Assembly: GCA_016710065.1 (NCBI GenBank)
Contig: JADJLP010000013.1
Location: 248,001 to 312,000, forward strand
Direction: 5' to 3'
DNA: 64,000 nt
From: Candidatus Ideonella esbjergensis
GTDB lineage: Bacteria; Pseudomonadota; Gammaproteobacteria; Burkholderiales; Burkholderiaceae_C
Positions 53,772 through 62,592 of the stretch are shown piece after piece. Position 1 is the first letter of the stretch, and each line of letters begins with the position of its first letter. The notes beneath the pieces were generated by a model. The model was not told where the DNA came from. It saw nothing but the letters and a program-made list of their open reading frames with translations, and did not search any database. A program made the position numbers and the translations under genes.

Positions 53772-54755
53772 TCAGCCGTATTGGGCCGCCGCCGCGCGCA
53801 AGCCATCGGCCACCCGCTTGACCAGGGCGGCGGGGGCCAGCACCTGCACCTGGGCGCCGTGGCGCAGGATGTCCATGCTCAACTCGGTGGCATCGGCATA
53901 GGGCAGGCGCATTTCCAGCGAGCCGCCGGGCAGCGGGTTGAGCTGCTGCTCGGGGTGCCATTCCTCGTGCGCCACCCATTGCGCGGCCTCGGATGTGAAG
54001 CGCAAGGTGGCATGCTGCAAGGCCTTGCCACTGAAGATGCCGTAGCCACCGTCCAGCTCGGCATGCACGGTCTTCATGGCAACTTCCTTGGCCTTTTGCT
54101 CCAGCACCTTGGCGCCGCGCACGGCATCCAGCGCAAAGCGGCGCAGGCCCTCGCTGTTGTGGCACCAGGCGTCCAGGTACCAGGTGTTGCGGTAGTGGAT
54201 CAGCCGCTGCGGCGAGACGGTGCGCTGTGATTCGGCCTGTTTGCCACGCGTGAAGTACAGCATGTCTATGCGCTGGCGCTTGAGCAGCGCACTGCCCACC
54301 AGCTCGAACCAACGGCTGGGCACCGCCCGGCGTGCCGGGCTGGCGATCTTGACGCGCCGCATCAACTCGCGCGATTCGCTCTCGCTGGCGCCGGCCATGC
54401 CATGCAGCTTGTCGAGCAGCGGCTGCAAGTGGCGGCCCAGCACGCCTCCCGCATCCAGCCCTTCGATGAGCTGGTGCATGGTCAGCAAGGCGTGGATCTC
54501 GGCCTGGCTGAACCACACGCCTGGCAGCTCATGCTGGGTACCCTTGGGCGCCGTGGGGTTGCCGCCCTCGAAGCGGTAGACGTTGTCGAAGCGGTCGTAG
54601 ACGATGGGCGCGTCCATGCGGTCGCGCAGGAACTGCAGGTCGCGCTTGAGGGTGGCGCGCGAAACGTTCAGCTCGGCCTGCAGGTGTTCAAAACTGACAC
54701 CGCCGCGCGACTTGATCAGCAGCTCGATGCGATAGAAGCGCTCGGTTCGGTTCAT
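53772..54755 (-). CDS. HTH-WYL transcriptional regulator
   Basis: A 327-residue regulator. An N-terminal winged helix (RFYRIELLIKSRGGVSFEHLQAEL, NVSRATLKRDLQFL) is followed by a WYL domain (about residues 145-215) with the ligand-contacting RLIHYRNTWYLDAWC and a C-terminal extension domain. WYL proteins often respond to nucleic-acid-derived ligands and sit beside defence genes, but many do not. It is divergent from the HNH-like gene, with two GGCTCA-N5-TGAGCC sites between them. Confidence 0.9.
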   Translation of the reverse strand: MNRTERFYRIELLIKSRGGVSFEHLQAELNVSRATLKRDLQFLRDRMDAPIVYDRFDNVYRFEGGNPTAPKGTQHELPGVWFSQAEIHALLTMHQLIEGLDAGGVLGRHLQPLLDKLHGMAGASESESRELMRRVKIASPARRAVPSRWFELVGSALLKRQRIDMLYFTRGKQAESQRTVSPQRLIHYRNTWYLDAWCHNSEGLRRFALDAVRGAKVLEQKAKEVAMKTVHAELDGGYGIFSGKALQHATLRFTSEAAQWVAHEEWHPEQQLNPLPGGSLEMRLPYADATELSMDILRHGAQVQVLAPAALVKRVADGLRAAAAQYG

Positions 54756-54770
54756 GCATACACCTTCGGT

Positions 54771-54787
54771 GGCTCACTGAATGAGCC
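54771..54787. promoter_or_regulatory. operator candidate 1, GGCTCA-N5-TGAGCC
   Basis: A perfect 6-base inverted repeat with a 5-base spacer, 15 bases before the start of the WYL regulator. It has the same core as the site at 54826. A position this close to the regulator start suggests autoregulation. Confidence 0.55.
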
Positions 54788-54823
54788 CGGAGCATAACCT
54801 CAAATTTCTTTTTGCTTGCTGTC

Positions 54824-54846
54824 ACAGGCTCACGCTATGAGCCTGT
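54824..54846. promoter_or_regulatory. operator candidate 2, GGCTCA-N5-TGAGCC core with longer arms
   Basis: A perfect 9-base inverted repeat (ACAGGCTCA and TGAGCCTGT) with a 5-base spacer, 73 bases before the HNH-like gene. It shares the core of the site at 54771; their centres are 56 bases apart. The pair probably binds the WYL protein. Confidence 0.55.
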
Positions 54847-54919
54847 AGACCACAACACTGGCAGCCATGCACTGGGCTAAGGGCCTGGCGCTTCAACCCA
54901 AGACGACCGGAGTTCCACC

Positions 54920-56092
54920 ATGACACTAGCCGCACATCAAGCCACTCTCACCCTCGAGTTCCCCGCCCTGCCCTCGCTGCGCGTACCGCTGCCCGCCAGC
55001 ACCGGCGGCCAACCAGGCCGAGATGACATCGCCTTCGAGCTGGGCTGGGACCACGCCCACCATGGCCTGGTGCCGCCCACCGAGCACCTGCTGCCGGCCA
55101 ATCCGGTGCGCCAGGGCTGGGAGGCCGGCCGCGCCAGCTTTGGCAGCCGCACCTTGAAGCCCACCCGCCATGTGCGCAAGTGGCTGCAATTGCGCCTGCA
55201 GGCCTGGAAGCGCGGCCGCGTCTTCGAGGGCGTGCAGGTCACGCCGCACTACCTGGCCCAGATCGACACCGCGCGCTGCCCCGTCACCCGCCTCGCATTG
55301 ACCCATGCCACCGGCGCCGACACCGACGCCTCGGTGGACCGTGTCTACAACGACGCCGCCTACGCCGCTGGCAACTTGGCAGTGATGAGCCTGCGCGCAA
55401 ACCAGGCCAAGGGCAACATGCGCTGGGACGAAGCCCGCACGATGGCCGTGCTGGCCGAGGCCCGCACCACCGGTGCTGGTGCCGGCACGGCCGATGGCCT
55501 GGCCAGTGCCGAGTGGGCCCGCATGGCGGTACTGATGAGCTTTGTCACCCCGCTGCCGCACGAACTGGCCGCCACGCTGCCGCTGCTGGTGCTGCCGCCC
55601 AACCGCCTGCGCCTGCTCAACCCCATCCAGGGCTTGCAGGCGCTGATCACCTTGCAACTCACCCATCCGGGTTTCGCTGCGCGCAGCGCTCAACTGGCCG
55701 CGTTGCTGCCCGGCAAGGAATTGCGCCGCGACTACCAGTTGCTGTTCCACAGCCTGCTGCCGCGCGCCTGGGACGGTGGCCGGCCGGTGGACGCGCAACT
55801 GCTGCGCGAGCGCCTGGAAGACGCCTGGCGCAACCCGCTGGTGCTGCGCCGCTGGCAGCGCTTGGCCTGCCAGATCAGTGCCGAACAGGCCGAGGCCCTG
55901 GTGCAGCGCGCCGTGGCGCGCGGCCTGGGCGGCAAGTTGCTGCACGTCCAATTGCACGCCAGCGCACAGGCAACCGAAGGCTGGGCCCTGGAGACGGCGG
56001 GCTACGAGGCCCCGACGGCTGCGGCCCGTGCGCCGCACCGTGCACCTGCGCGCCGGGTATTGCAGCCTGAGCTGCGGCAAGCTGCCGCCTGA
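54920..56092 (+). CDS. uncharacterised protein with HNH-like segment
   Basis: A 390-residue cytoplasmic protein I do not recognise by name. The middle (about residues 119-170) reads CPVTRLALTHATGADTD, then SVDRVYNDAAYAAGNLAVMS and RANQAKGN. This arrangement recalls HNH-type nuclease folds, with Cys and two Asn, but with Asp where the first His is expected. The flanks are helical and Leu-rich. It is alone under the divergent promoter shared with the WYL regulator, which suggests that the regulator controls it. Nuclease activity is only a guess. Confidence 0.55.
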   Translation: MTLAAHQATLTLEFPALPSLRVPLPASTGGQPGRDDIAFELGWDHAHHGLVPPTEHLLPANPVRQGWEAGRASFGSRTLKPTRHVRKWLQLRLQAWKRGRVFEGVQVTPHYLAQIDTARCPVTRLALTHATGADTDASVDRVYNDAAYAAGNLAVMSLRANQAKGNMRWDEARTMAVLAEARTTGAGAGTADGLASAEWARMAVLMSFVTPLPHELAATLPLLVLPPNRLRLLNPIQGLQALITLQLTHPGFAARSAQLAALLPGKELRRDYQLLFHSLLPRAWDGGRPVDAQLLRERLEDAWRNPLVLRRWQRLACQISAEQAEALVQRAVARGLGGKLLHVQLHASAQATEGWALETAGYEAPTAAARAPHRAPARRVLQPELRQAAA

Positions 56093-56209
56093 GGGTTTGA
56101 GAGGCAGCACCCTGCGGTCGTCATTGCCGCGCAGCGCTTGCCCCTTACGAAGATAGGAAACTGTGCGTGGATACCCGCCCGCAGGGGTATGACGGGTGCT
56201 TGCGCCAGT

Positions 56210-56878
56210 TCAGGCGTAGGTGACCCAGCTCGCCAGTTCGGGCGCATCCAGGTGCGGCAGCGTGTTGAAAGTCTGCAGCGCATGCCGCTTGGGCGATGCG
56301 TGAAATTCGGTGATGGCGCTGTTGCGGATGCGCATGTTCAGGTCCACCACCGCCTGCGGTGCCAAGCCCAGCACCAGGCCCACGGCGGCCGAGATGGGGC
56401 CCCCGCTGCTGACGATCAGCACATCGCCATCGGCGTGCGCGCGGGCCTGCGCCAGCGCATCGGCCACGCCGGCCACGAAGTCGGCATGACTGGGCATGCC
56501 TGCCGGTGCGGAGCAGCCAGCCATCCAGCTCAGCAGGCCCTCACGCAGCAAGCGAAAGTGCTGGCGCACGGCCTCGGGTGTCTGGGGGTGGTTGAGTTCC
56601 CCAGGGTGAATGGCGCGCACCACCGCTTCGCTGTCGTATTCGTTCAGCCCGGGCAAGACCTGCGTTTCGGGCAGGCCAACCAGGCCCGTGGCCAAGCCGG
56701 CCAGCGATTGCCGGTGGCGCTTGAGCGTGCCGGTGTACACCGCTTCAAAGCGCTGACCGCGCTGGCCCAGATAGGCGCCCAGGCGCTCGCACTGGCGCTG
56801 GCCCAGGGGGCTGAGCTGGTCGTAGTCGGCGGCGCCAAACGAGGCCTGGCCATGGCGCACGAGGTAGAGCTTTCCCAT
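56210..56878 (-). CDS. histidine phosphatase superfamily protein (phosphoglycerate mutase-like)
   Basis: A 222-residue phosphatase with the catalytic RHG motif at the N-terminus (LYLVRHGQASFG), the TGTLKRHRQSLAG segment, the acid-donor region LNEYDSEAV and the second catalytic His position taken up by VLIVSSGGPISA, where Ser-Gly-Gly replaces the usual Ser-His-Gly. Loss of that His is odd and may lower or change activity. The substrate is unknown. No partner gene is adjacent. Confidence 0.82.
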   Translation of the reverse strand: MGKLYLVRHGQASFGAADYDQLSPLGQRQCERLGAYLGQRGQRFEAVYTGTLKRHRQSLAGLATGLVGLPETQVLPGLNEYDSEAVVRAIHPGELNHPQTPEAVRQHFRLLREGLLSWMAGCSAPAGMPSHADFVAGVADALAQARAHADGDVLIVSSGGPISAAVGLVLGLAPQAVVDLNMRIRNSAITEFHASPKRHALQTFNTLPHLDAPELASWVTYA

Positions 56879-57163
56879 GGGCCGCGATTGTGGCGCGCCG
56901 GCCTGGCACGCGGTGCGCACGAGCCGGACTTGACATATTTGCAGGGCCGTGCCGACCCACCTGGGCTGGTGGTCCTCCGAAACAGCGCGTTGACCCATCG
57001 CAAAACGCGCTGGCCTCAAGCGCGTAGTTTGAGCCTCCCAGCCACTCATTTGCAGGAGGCGCCATGTCCACCCTTCACATACCCAAGCGGTTCGTGCAGC
57101 TCAGCCGGAGCTTCAAGGGCACCGACCCAGGTGCCTGGATCACGCTGGCGGTTGGGCTGCTAG

Positions 57164-58789
57164 CCCGCATATTTCACGCAACGACCACTGTGCAGGCTGA
57201 AGCGCCGGTTTCGAGCCATCGGAGCGCTCAATAAGTGCCACGCGAAGGCATTGGATGGCGCGCGAGGTGCAGTGGGGCTGATTGGCTGGCAATTGCCCCC
57301 ACCCCGGCTTGGGTTGCGGACCATTTTTGTGTCATCGCGCGGGCCAGGCGCTGGATGAAGTTCAGGGTGAGCGCAGTTGGCGCATGGCGTGGGCGAAGAT
57401 GTCCGCGCTGGGCCAGTGCGAGGCCAGGTACAGGCGGATGCGCCGGGTGTTGCGGGTGATCACCGCTGCGACCTTGAGCAGCTTGATGCGCAGGGTATCG
57501 ACCTGGGCCGACGCCAGCGCTGTGCCCTGCAAGGCCAGTGCGCGCAGCCTCTCGATGAGCACATAGCCCAGCGCTGCCAGCAGCATGCGCAACTGGTTCG
57601 AGCGCATCACGTGGCAACTCGTGCGCGTGGCGAACAAGCCGACCTGCGCCTCCTTGATGCGGTTCTCGGCCTCGCCGCGCTGGCAGTACAGCGCGTCGTA
57701 CAGCGTTTGGGCACCCCCGTCGAGGTTGGTGACGATGAAGCGCGGGTTGCAGCCGAGCTCACCCCACTCCAGACGCGTGATGACGCGCCGCTCGTGCGGC
57801 CAACTCTGTGCGGCGTAGCTGAACTCGCCCACCAGGCGTTGCTTGAGCCCGGTCTGCTCGTAGAGCTGCTGCATCGCCAGTTGCGCGTACTCGACCCTGG
57901 GCTTCCAGCCGGGCGTTGCGCGCCAGGCCGACGATGTAGTGCACGCCAGCGCGCTCGCACCAGTTGATGATGCGCTGGCGGCAAAAGCCCGAGTCGCCCC
58001 GGAAGATGATTCGAACATTGGGCCATTCCTGACGCAGCCGACGCACCAGCAGCTTGAGGATGGCCGCCGCGTGCTTGGCGCCGTCGATGCGGCTCGGGCG
58101 CAGGTAGGCGCACAGCAGTTGCTGGCCGCAGAACACGTACAGCGGCAAGTAGCAGTAGCTGTCGTAGTAGCCGTGGAAGAAGCGGCCCTCCTGCTGGCCG
58201 TGCAGCGGGTTGTCGGTGGCGTCGAAGTCCAGCACCAACTCCTTGGGCTGCGCTTTGAAGCTGGCGATGAACTGATCGACCAGCACCTGGTGCAAGCGCC
58301 ACGCCGTGGCGCGGTCGGCCCACTTCTCCAGCCGGCACAGCGTGGGTGCGCTGGCCATCTCCAAGTCCACGCCGACGGCCGTCTGCATCGCCACGTCCTG
58401 GCGCAGCGCGCCGTGGTCGTTCAAGTCCTCCCAGCCCAGCGCCAGACCGTACACGCGCTGGCGCAGCATGCTGCGCACGCCGTGCTTGATCAGCAGCGGG
58501 CTGCGCGGATCGGCGATGCAGCGTGCGGCTGCGTCCATCAGCCCGAGCTTGCGATCAACGGCGCCGAGCAGCAGCACGCCAGCGTCGCTGCTCATGCTGC
58601 CGCCGTCGAAGCGGCCCTCCACCACGCGTCGGCCCAGGCGGGCGAACTCGATCATCCCCACGTCCACTTCTTCGGTACAGTTTGGTTTCGGCATTGCCCG
58701 CTCGTTCATCAAGATTCGACACCTCGATCAACGGGCATCCAAAGGGCAATGCCGTCCTCGCTTCTACGGGGGTAGGTGAAATATCCGGG
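57164..58789 (-). mobile_element. IS1380-family insertion sequence, copy 2
   Basis: A 1626-base element with ends CCCGCATATTTCAC and (read inward) CCCGGATATTTCAC, thirteen of fourteen identical, flanked by CTAG at 57160-57163 and 58790-58793. Reconstruction of the interrupted gene proves that CTAG is the 4-base target duplication. It is nearly identical to copy 1 and has the same orientation. Confidence 0.92.
57362..58709 (-). pseudogene. IS1380-family transposase, copy 2 (one-base insertion)
   Basis: The coding span equals 448 codons plus one extra base. The extra base is a C in the run near 57896 (copy 1 has the shorter run), which splits the frame after LARNARLEAQ. Catalytic-region motifs VLDFDATDNPLHGQQEG and FRGDSGFCR are upstream of the break; the C-terminus ends RQLRSP. 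An ATG at 58694 is an alternative start. If the extra base is an error, the transposase is intact. Confidence 0.88.
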
Positions 58790-58869
58790 CTAGTGCTGAT
58801 CGGTTTCTTCGCTGCCATTTTTGGGTGACAGCCAACTCGCGGGGCCTCGCGGCACGGCCAGAAAGACGA

Positions 58870-58900
58870 AAGGGTTAGCACGCGTAACGTGCTAACCCTT
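58870..58900 (-). terminator. rho-independent terminator of the tRNA-Arg locus
   Basis: A perfect 13-base stem (AAGGGTTAGCACG pairing with its complement) around a 5-base loop, followed on the minus strand by TCGTCTTTCT. It lies just after the tRNA-Arg 3' remnant and was probably the terminator of the intact tRNA gene before integration. Confidence 0.75.
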
Positions 58901-58908
58901 GTCAATGT

Positions 58909-58953
58909 TGGTGCGGCTGGCAGGAATCGAACCCACGACCCCTTGGTTCGTAG
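58909..58953 (-). other. tRNA-Arg(ACG) 3' fragment, island attachment site
   Basis: On the minus strand the sequence matches a tRNA-Arg from the anticodon loop CTACGAA (anticodon ACG) through the anticodon 3' stem, variable loop, T arm with GGTTCGATTCC, acceptor strand CAGCCGC and the encoded CCA. The 5' half is missing and the match stops one base before the anticodon loop. This is the core duplicated when an element integrates into the tRNA gene. The complete tRNA should lie at the far end of the island, outside the window. Confidence 0.82.
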
Positions 58954-59079
58954 GCAAAATAGATGTTGTTTTTTGTCGACTCATGACGTCCATTCAAAAA
59001 CTAGAATCCTTATAAATCAACCACTTACAGAATTTCGTCGTCCACCGAAGTCTTCCGAAATACACTGACAGCCATCGAG

Positions 59080-59100
59080 TTGTAGGCTTTTTGTAGGCTT
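59080..59100. repeat. tandem TTGTAGGCTT repeats upstream of the integrase
   Basis: Two direct copies of TTGTAGGCTT separated by one T lie 50 bases before the integrase start. Short direct repeats beside an attachment core often serve as integrase arm-binding sites. Confidence 0.4.
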
Positions 59101-59148
59101 CGGAAACCGCCCAATCCGCCGAGGCCGCCTGACGCCAAGGGGTCGGAC

Positions 59149-60621
59149 GTGAAGATCACCAGCAAGCACATGGATTCCAATCCGACGGACGCCGATCAGT
59201 GGTTCGTGGAGTCCGGCCAGCGCGGCGAAGGCACCTTCCTCGGTCGAATCACGCCCAGCGGGAACAAGCTCTTCTACTTCCGATACACGGGGCCGGATCG
59301 GGCCCAGGTCAGGCTGAGTATCGGCTTCTACGCCAAACCAGGCTCCTCGGGTGGACTGACCGTCGCGGCCGCCCGCGCTGTCGCGCTCGAATGGGCGACG
59401 CTGTACAAGTCGGGCATCCGCGATCTCCGCAAGCATTTTGCCGATGTTGAAGCCGCCAGGATGGCTGCTGGCGAGACTGCCGCCCGCGATGCCGAGGTCC
59501 AGGCGCAGAAAGCCGACCTCGAGCGCCAGCGACGGCTGACGGTCCGGCAGGTGTTCGAGCGGTGGGCCTCGACGGACCTTGCACCCCGCATGGGTGGCGA
59601 CGGCAAGCGGATCGGGCGCAAGGACGGCGGCCAGTACGTGCGCGAGCAGTTCGAGCGTCGGGTCTTTCCACGCCTCGGAGAGGCCGCCATCGTCGATGTG
59701 AGGAAGGCCGACGTGCTTGCGATCCTGGATGCTGTCAAGGGCGAGGGCAAGCTGCGGACGGCCAACGTGCTGCTGGCCGAGATGAAGCAGATGTTCAGGT
59801 TCGCCGCCGAACGCGAGATCATCGAGCACAGCCCGATCGAACTGCTCCAGAAGAAGAAGATCGGTGGCAAGGACGTCAAGCGCGACCGGGTCCTTTCCAT
59901 CGTGGAGTTGACCGACCTTGTCACCCAGCTCCCGTCGGCGAACCTGCACAAACGGACGGTGCTGGGGCTCTGGCTGATCCTATCGACCGGGTGCCGGGTC
60001 GGCGAACTGATGGGTGCGGTCTGGGCCGACGCGAAGCCGAACCAGCGGACACTGCAACAGGCCGTGGACGCCCACAACGTGGCCCAGAGGTCCGGAGCCG
60101 TGCACCTTGGATTCGTCGACGAGGAAGCATGCACCTGGTTCCTGCCAACGACCAAGAACCAGCGCGAGCACACGATCCACCTGAGCAAGTTCGCACTGGC
60201 GCAGTTTGCCGAACTGCGCAAACTGCGGGAAGCCGACCCGGTCACCCGCAAGCCGCTGGCCTGGGTCTTCCCGAACTCGCGCGGAACAGGACCGGTGTGC
60301 GTCAAGTCGTTCGGGAAACAACTGGCCGACCGGCAACGTCACGAAGACGAGCGGCTGGCGAACCGCACCAAGGCCGTGAGTTCCCTTGCACTCAAGGGTG
60401 GACGCTGGACGGCGCACGACCTGCGCCGCACGGCATCGACCGTCATGAGTCAGCTCGGCATCTCGGATGACGTCATCAACGAGTGCCTGAACCACATCAA
60501 GCAAGGAATGAGCGGGATCTACATCCAGGATCGGCGCCAAGCAGAGCAGGCCCGGGCTTTCGACGCGCTGGGGGCGAGGCTTTCGGCCATCGCTTCTGGA
60601 CAGGCACCGCCCGCGTCTTGA
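59149..60621 (+). CDS. tyrosine recombinase / site-specific integrase
   Basis: A 490-residue phage-type integrase. An N-terminal arm-binding region is followed by a core-binding domain (LTVRQVFERWASTDLAPRM) and a catalytic domain with the active-site Arg in STGCRVGELMGAVW, HDLRRTASTVM (His and second Arg) and the nucleophile Tyr in MSGIYIQDRR. All expected catalytic residues are visible. It sits 200 bases from the tRNA-Arg fragment and is the likely integrase of the island. The start could be this GTG (59149) or the ATG at 59170. Confidence 0.9.
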   Translation: MKITSKHMDSNPTDADQWFVESGQRGEGTFLGRITPSGNKLFYFRYTGPDRAQVRLSIGFYAKPGSSGGLTVAAARAVALEWATLYKSGIRDLRKHFADVEAARMAAGETAARDAEVQAQKADLERQRRLTVRQVFERWASTDLAPRMGGDGKRIGRKDGGQYVREQFERRVFPRLGEAAIVDVRKADVLAILDAVKGEGKLRTANVLLAEMKQMFRFAAEREIIEHSPIELLQKKKIGGKDVKRDRVLSIVELTDLVTQLPSANLHKRTVLGLWLILSTGCRVGELMGAVWADAKPNQRTLQQAVDAHNVAQRSGAVHLGFVDEEACTWFLPTTKNQREHTIHLSKFALAQFAELRKLREADPVTRKPLAWVFPNSRGTGPVCVKSFGKQLADRQRHEDERLANRTKAVSSLALKGGRWTAHDLRRTASTVMSQLGISDDVINECLNHIKQGMSGIYIQDRRQAEQARAFDALGARLSAIASGQAPPAS

Positions 60622-60655
60622 CCCTCAATTGGCAGGCCCGACCGCCCTGCCAAGA

Positions 60656-62521
60656 CTATGCCGCGGACAGTCTCGGCGCCGACCAGATCAACGCACTCAG
60701 CTCAAACAGCAGTCGCTGCCGCTCTTCAAGCTCCTCCGGCCCAAACTTATCGAGAAACTTGACGCCCAGTTGCTGCTCTTTGATGAAGTCTCGGAAGTCG
60801 AGCTTGCTGTGGTACGTATCTGCGCGCAGCGTCTCGTTCCAGTACAGCGTATTGGCGTAGGACTTCAGCTTTTGTGCGTAGAGCTCATTGCTGCTGGAGA
60901 TGTTGTCCTTGCCTTTTAGAAGTAGCACGCCGCCGAGTCGATTTCGCTCCACCTCGAAGCGTTCTTCGTCCTTGTCGAACGAGTCGAGGCTCTCCTGATT
61001 GCGCGACAAAATGTGCTCGACGTGGAAGCCAGTCTTGTGGCCCCGTGGAGTCACCAGCTCATGCAATGCATGTTTCATCTTCAACTTCATGCCGGCCGCC
61101 AGCAGCATCTCCACGCGCCCGAAGAAGTAGCGGATGAACCGGATATTCAGCCGGTCGATCGACATTGGACGGAAGAGCGCGTAGCTGAAGACCTGCTTGA
61201 CCGCCGTCGCTCGCCGCTCTGCGATCTCAGCCATGAGGTGCTTGTCGAAGATTGCTGGGATTGCATCGGCGGGCTTCTCCCTCAGGTCGGCGTTGATCTC
61301 AAACAACCTGGCGGCGAATTCATTGCTGTCATACGCGCCCTGTAGCTGGAGCAACGTGAACATCCGATCCAACTGCTCCGTCACGACGCGGACCTTCTCT
61401 GCTTCAGCCGGATCGTTCACGCTACAGGCCGAAATGACCAGCAGGTACTGACTGTCCAACTCGTTCAAACTGTTGAAGAAGACCGCAGGGTACTTGGCGT
61501 CTTCTTGCTGACTGGCCTTCCACAGTTTGGCGTAGAGTCCCGCGTAGTAGCTGAACGCCCCTTTGAGAAACGACTTGACCTGCGCAGCGTCGTGGTCCAG
61601 CTTGAGAGCAACGTTCAGGTCCGCCTTGAACATCTCTCGGTGATAGTCTCCATCGAAGCGCTGGCCGTTCTTTCGCGTATCTGCGAACTTTGCCTTCAGC
61701 CAGTAGCGGAAGAAGTTGTCGATCTCATCTTCGCGGTTGGCATTGACGGCTCGGACACGCTCCTCCCAAAGTTCGTTGTAGCCGCCGTTATCCAGCTCGA
61801 GCTTGTCAATCTGGCCAAGCAGCTTGCCCTTCAGAATTTCGTACGGCTTCAATCTCACGCCACGGTCGTTGATCACCTCGAACACCATCGGAACATGGGT
61901 TGATTCCACGGCCAGGTTGATCAATACCAGCCGGTACAGGAAGTAGTAGACGAAGGTCTCGAACTGATGCTTTGTCTTGAGTCGCTGCTTTAGTTCAGCG
62001 GCGATCACCGAAAAGTTCTGAACCATGTTCACGGCTGTCACGCCGGAGGATGTAGCGACATCTGCGGGTTCTGCACCCTCCATTAGCGCTTTCAGCACCT
62101 GGATGTGGCGGACGTGGTTCATCCAGAACTCGTACTCCGTACCTGCGTAGCCGGCAATCTTCCGTTCCAGCCATCCCACGGTCTTCGACTCGAAGCCCTT
62201 GGCCATGCGGTAGAGCTGCAGAAGGAATAGCGTCAGTGTCGTCAGGCGCTGCTGTCCGTCAACAACGAACACGCGGCCTTGAACCGTGTTGGTCACGTAG
62301 GTGTTGAGGTAGTACCAAGGGTAGCGGGCATTGACGTTCTCGGCCTTGGGTTCCAAGTCTGAGTGCTTGGCGTAGGCCTCATCGAATTGGTAGAACACAT
62401 CGTCGATCAGACGGCGAACAGGCTCGTCCGTCCATTTGTAGTCCCGCTGATAGAAGTCGATGTAATAGACCGTCGTTGCAAAAGTACGATCCAGGTTCTG
62501 CTTGTCGGGTTGGATATCCAT
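60656..62521 (-). CDS. DUF262/DUF1524 protein (GmrSD-like)
   Basis: A 621-residue protein. The DUF262 part opens with YYIDFYQRDYKWTDEPVRRL and carries VVDGQQRLTTL (DGQQR, residues 88-92), the ParB/Srx-like nucleotide-binding signature of GmrS. The C-terminal DUF1524 part has GFHVEHILSRNQES and NRLGGVLLLKGKDN, an HNH-nuclease-like arrangement as in GmrD. GmrSD proteins restrict modified phage DNA. The ATG at 62521 has a GGGAA site and a family-like start; an ATG at 62599 overlapping the helicase stop would add 26 residues. It converges on the integrase. Confidence 0.88.
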   Translation of the reverse strand: MDIQPDKQNLDRTFATTVYYIDFYQRDYKWTDEPVRRLIDDVFYQFDEAYAKHSDLEPKAENVNARYPWYYLNTYVTNTVQGRVFVVDGQQRLTTLTLFLLQLYRMAKGFESKTVGWLERKIAGYAGTEYEFWMNHVRHIQVLKALMEGAEPADVATSSGVTAVNMVQNFSVIAAELKQRLKTKHQFETFVYYFLYRLVLINLAVESTHVPMVFEVINDRGVRLKPYEILKGKLLGQIDKLELDNGGYNELWEERVRAVNANREDEIDNFFRYWLKAKFADTRKNGQRFDGDYHREMFKADLNVALKLDHDAAQVKSFLKGAFSYYAGLYAKLWKASQQEDAKYPAVFFNSLNELDSQYLLVISACSVNDPAEAEKVRVVTEQLDRMFTLLQLQGAYDSNEFAARLFEINADLREKPADAIPAIFDKHLMAEIAERRATAVKQVFSYALFRPMSIDRLNIRFIRYFFGRVEMLLAAGMKLKMKHALHELVTPRGHKTGFHVEHILSRNQESLDSFDKDEERFEVERNRLGGVLLLKGKDNISSSNELYAQKLKSYANTLYWNETLRADTYHSKLDFRDFIKEQQLGVKFLDKFGPEELEERQRLLFELSALIWSAPRLSAA

Positions 62522-62592
62522 CACGTTCCCTGCTGTCTTGTCTTTTTCGCTGGCCAAGAGGCGCGAGAGCGCATGCAAGCCAGTCGAGCGAA

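Larger units (their letters stand above)
57064..58828 (+). pseudogene. 44-residue single-pass membrane protein gene split by IS copy 2
   Basis: An ATG at 57064 with an AGGAGG site 4 bases before it opens a frame (MSTLHIPKRFVQLSRSFKG, then a hydrophobic run) that enters the IS at 57164. Removing the IS and one CTAG joins it in frame to 58794-58828, where it continues hydrophobic (VLIGFFAAIFG) and stops. The restored product has 44 residues: a basic N-terminus and one membrane helix (about 25-44). Family unknown. The gene is disrupted here. Confidence 0.7.

Noticed and set aside
8738..58789. Composite transposon formed by the two IS copies
   Set aside because: The interval holds mostly chromosomal genes, each copy has its own CTAG duplication, and the spacing is very large.
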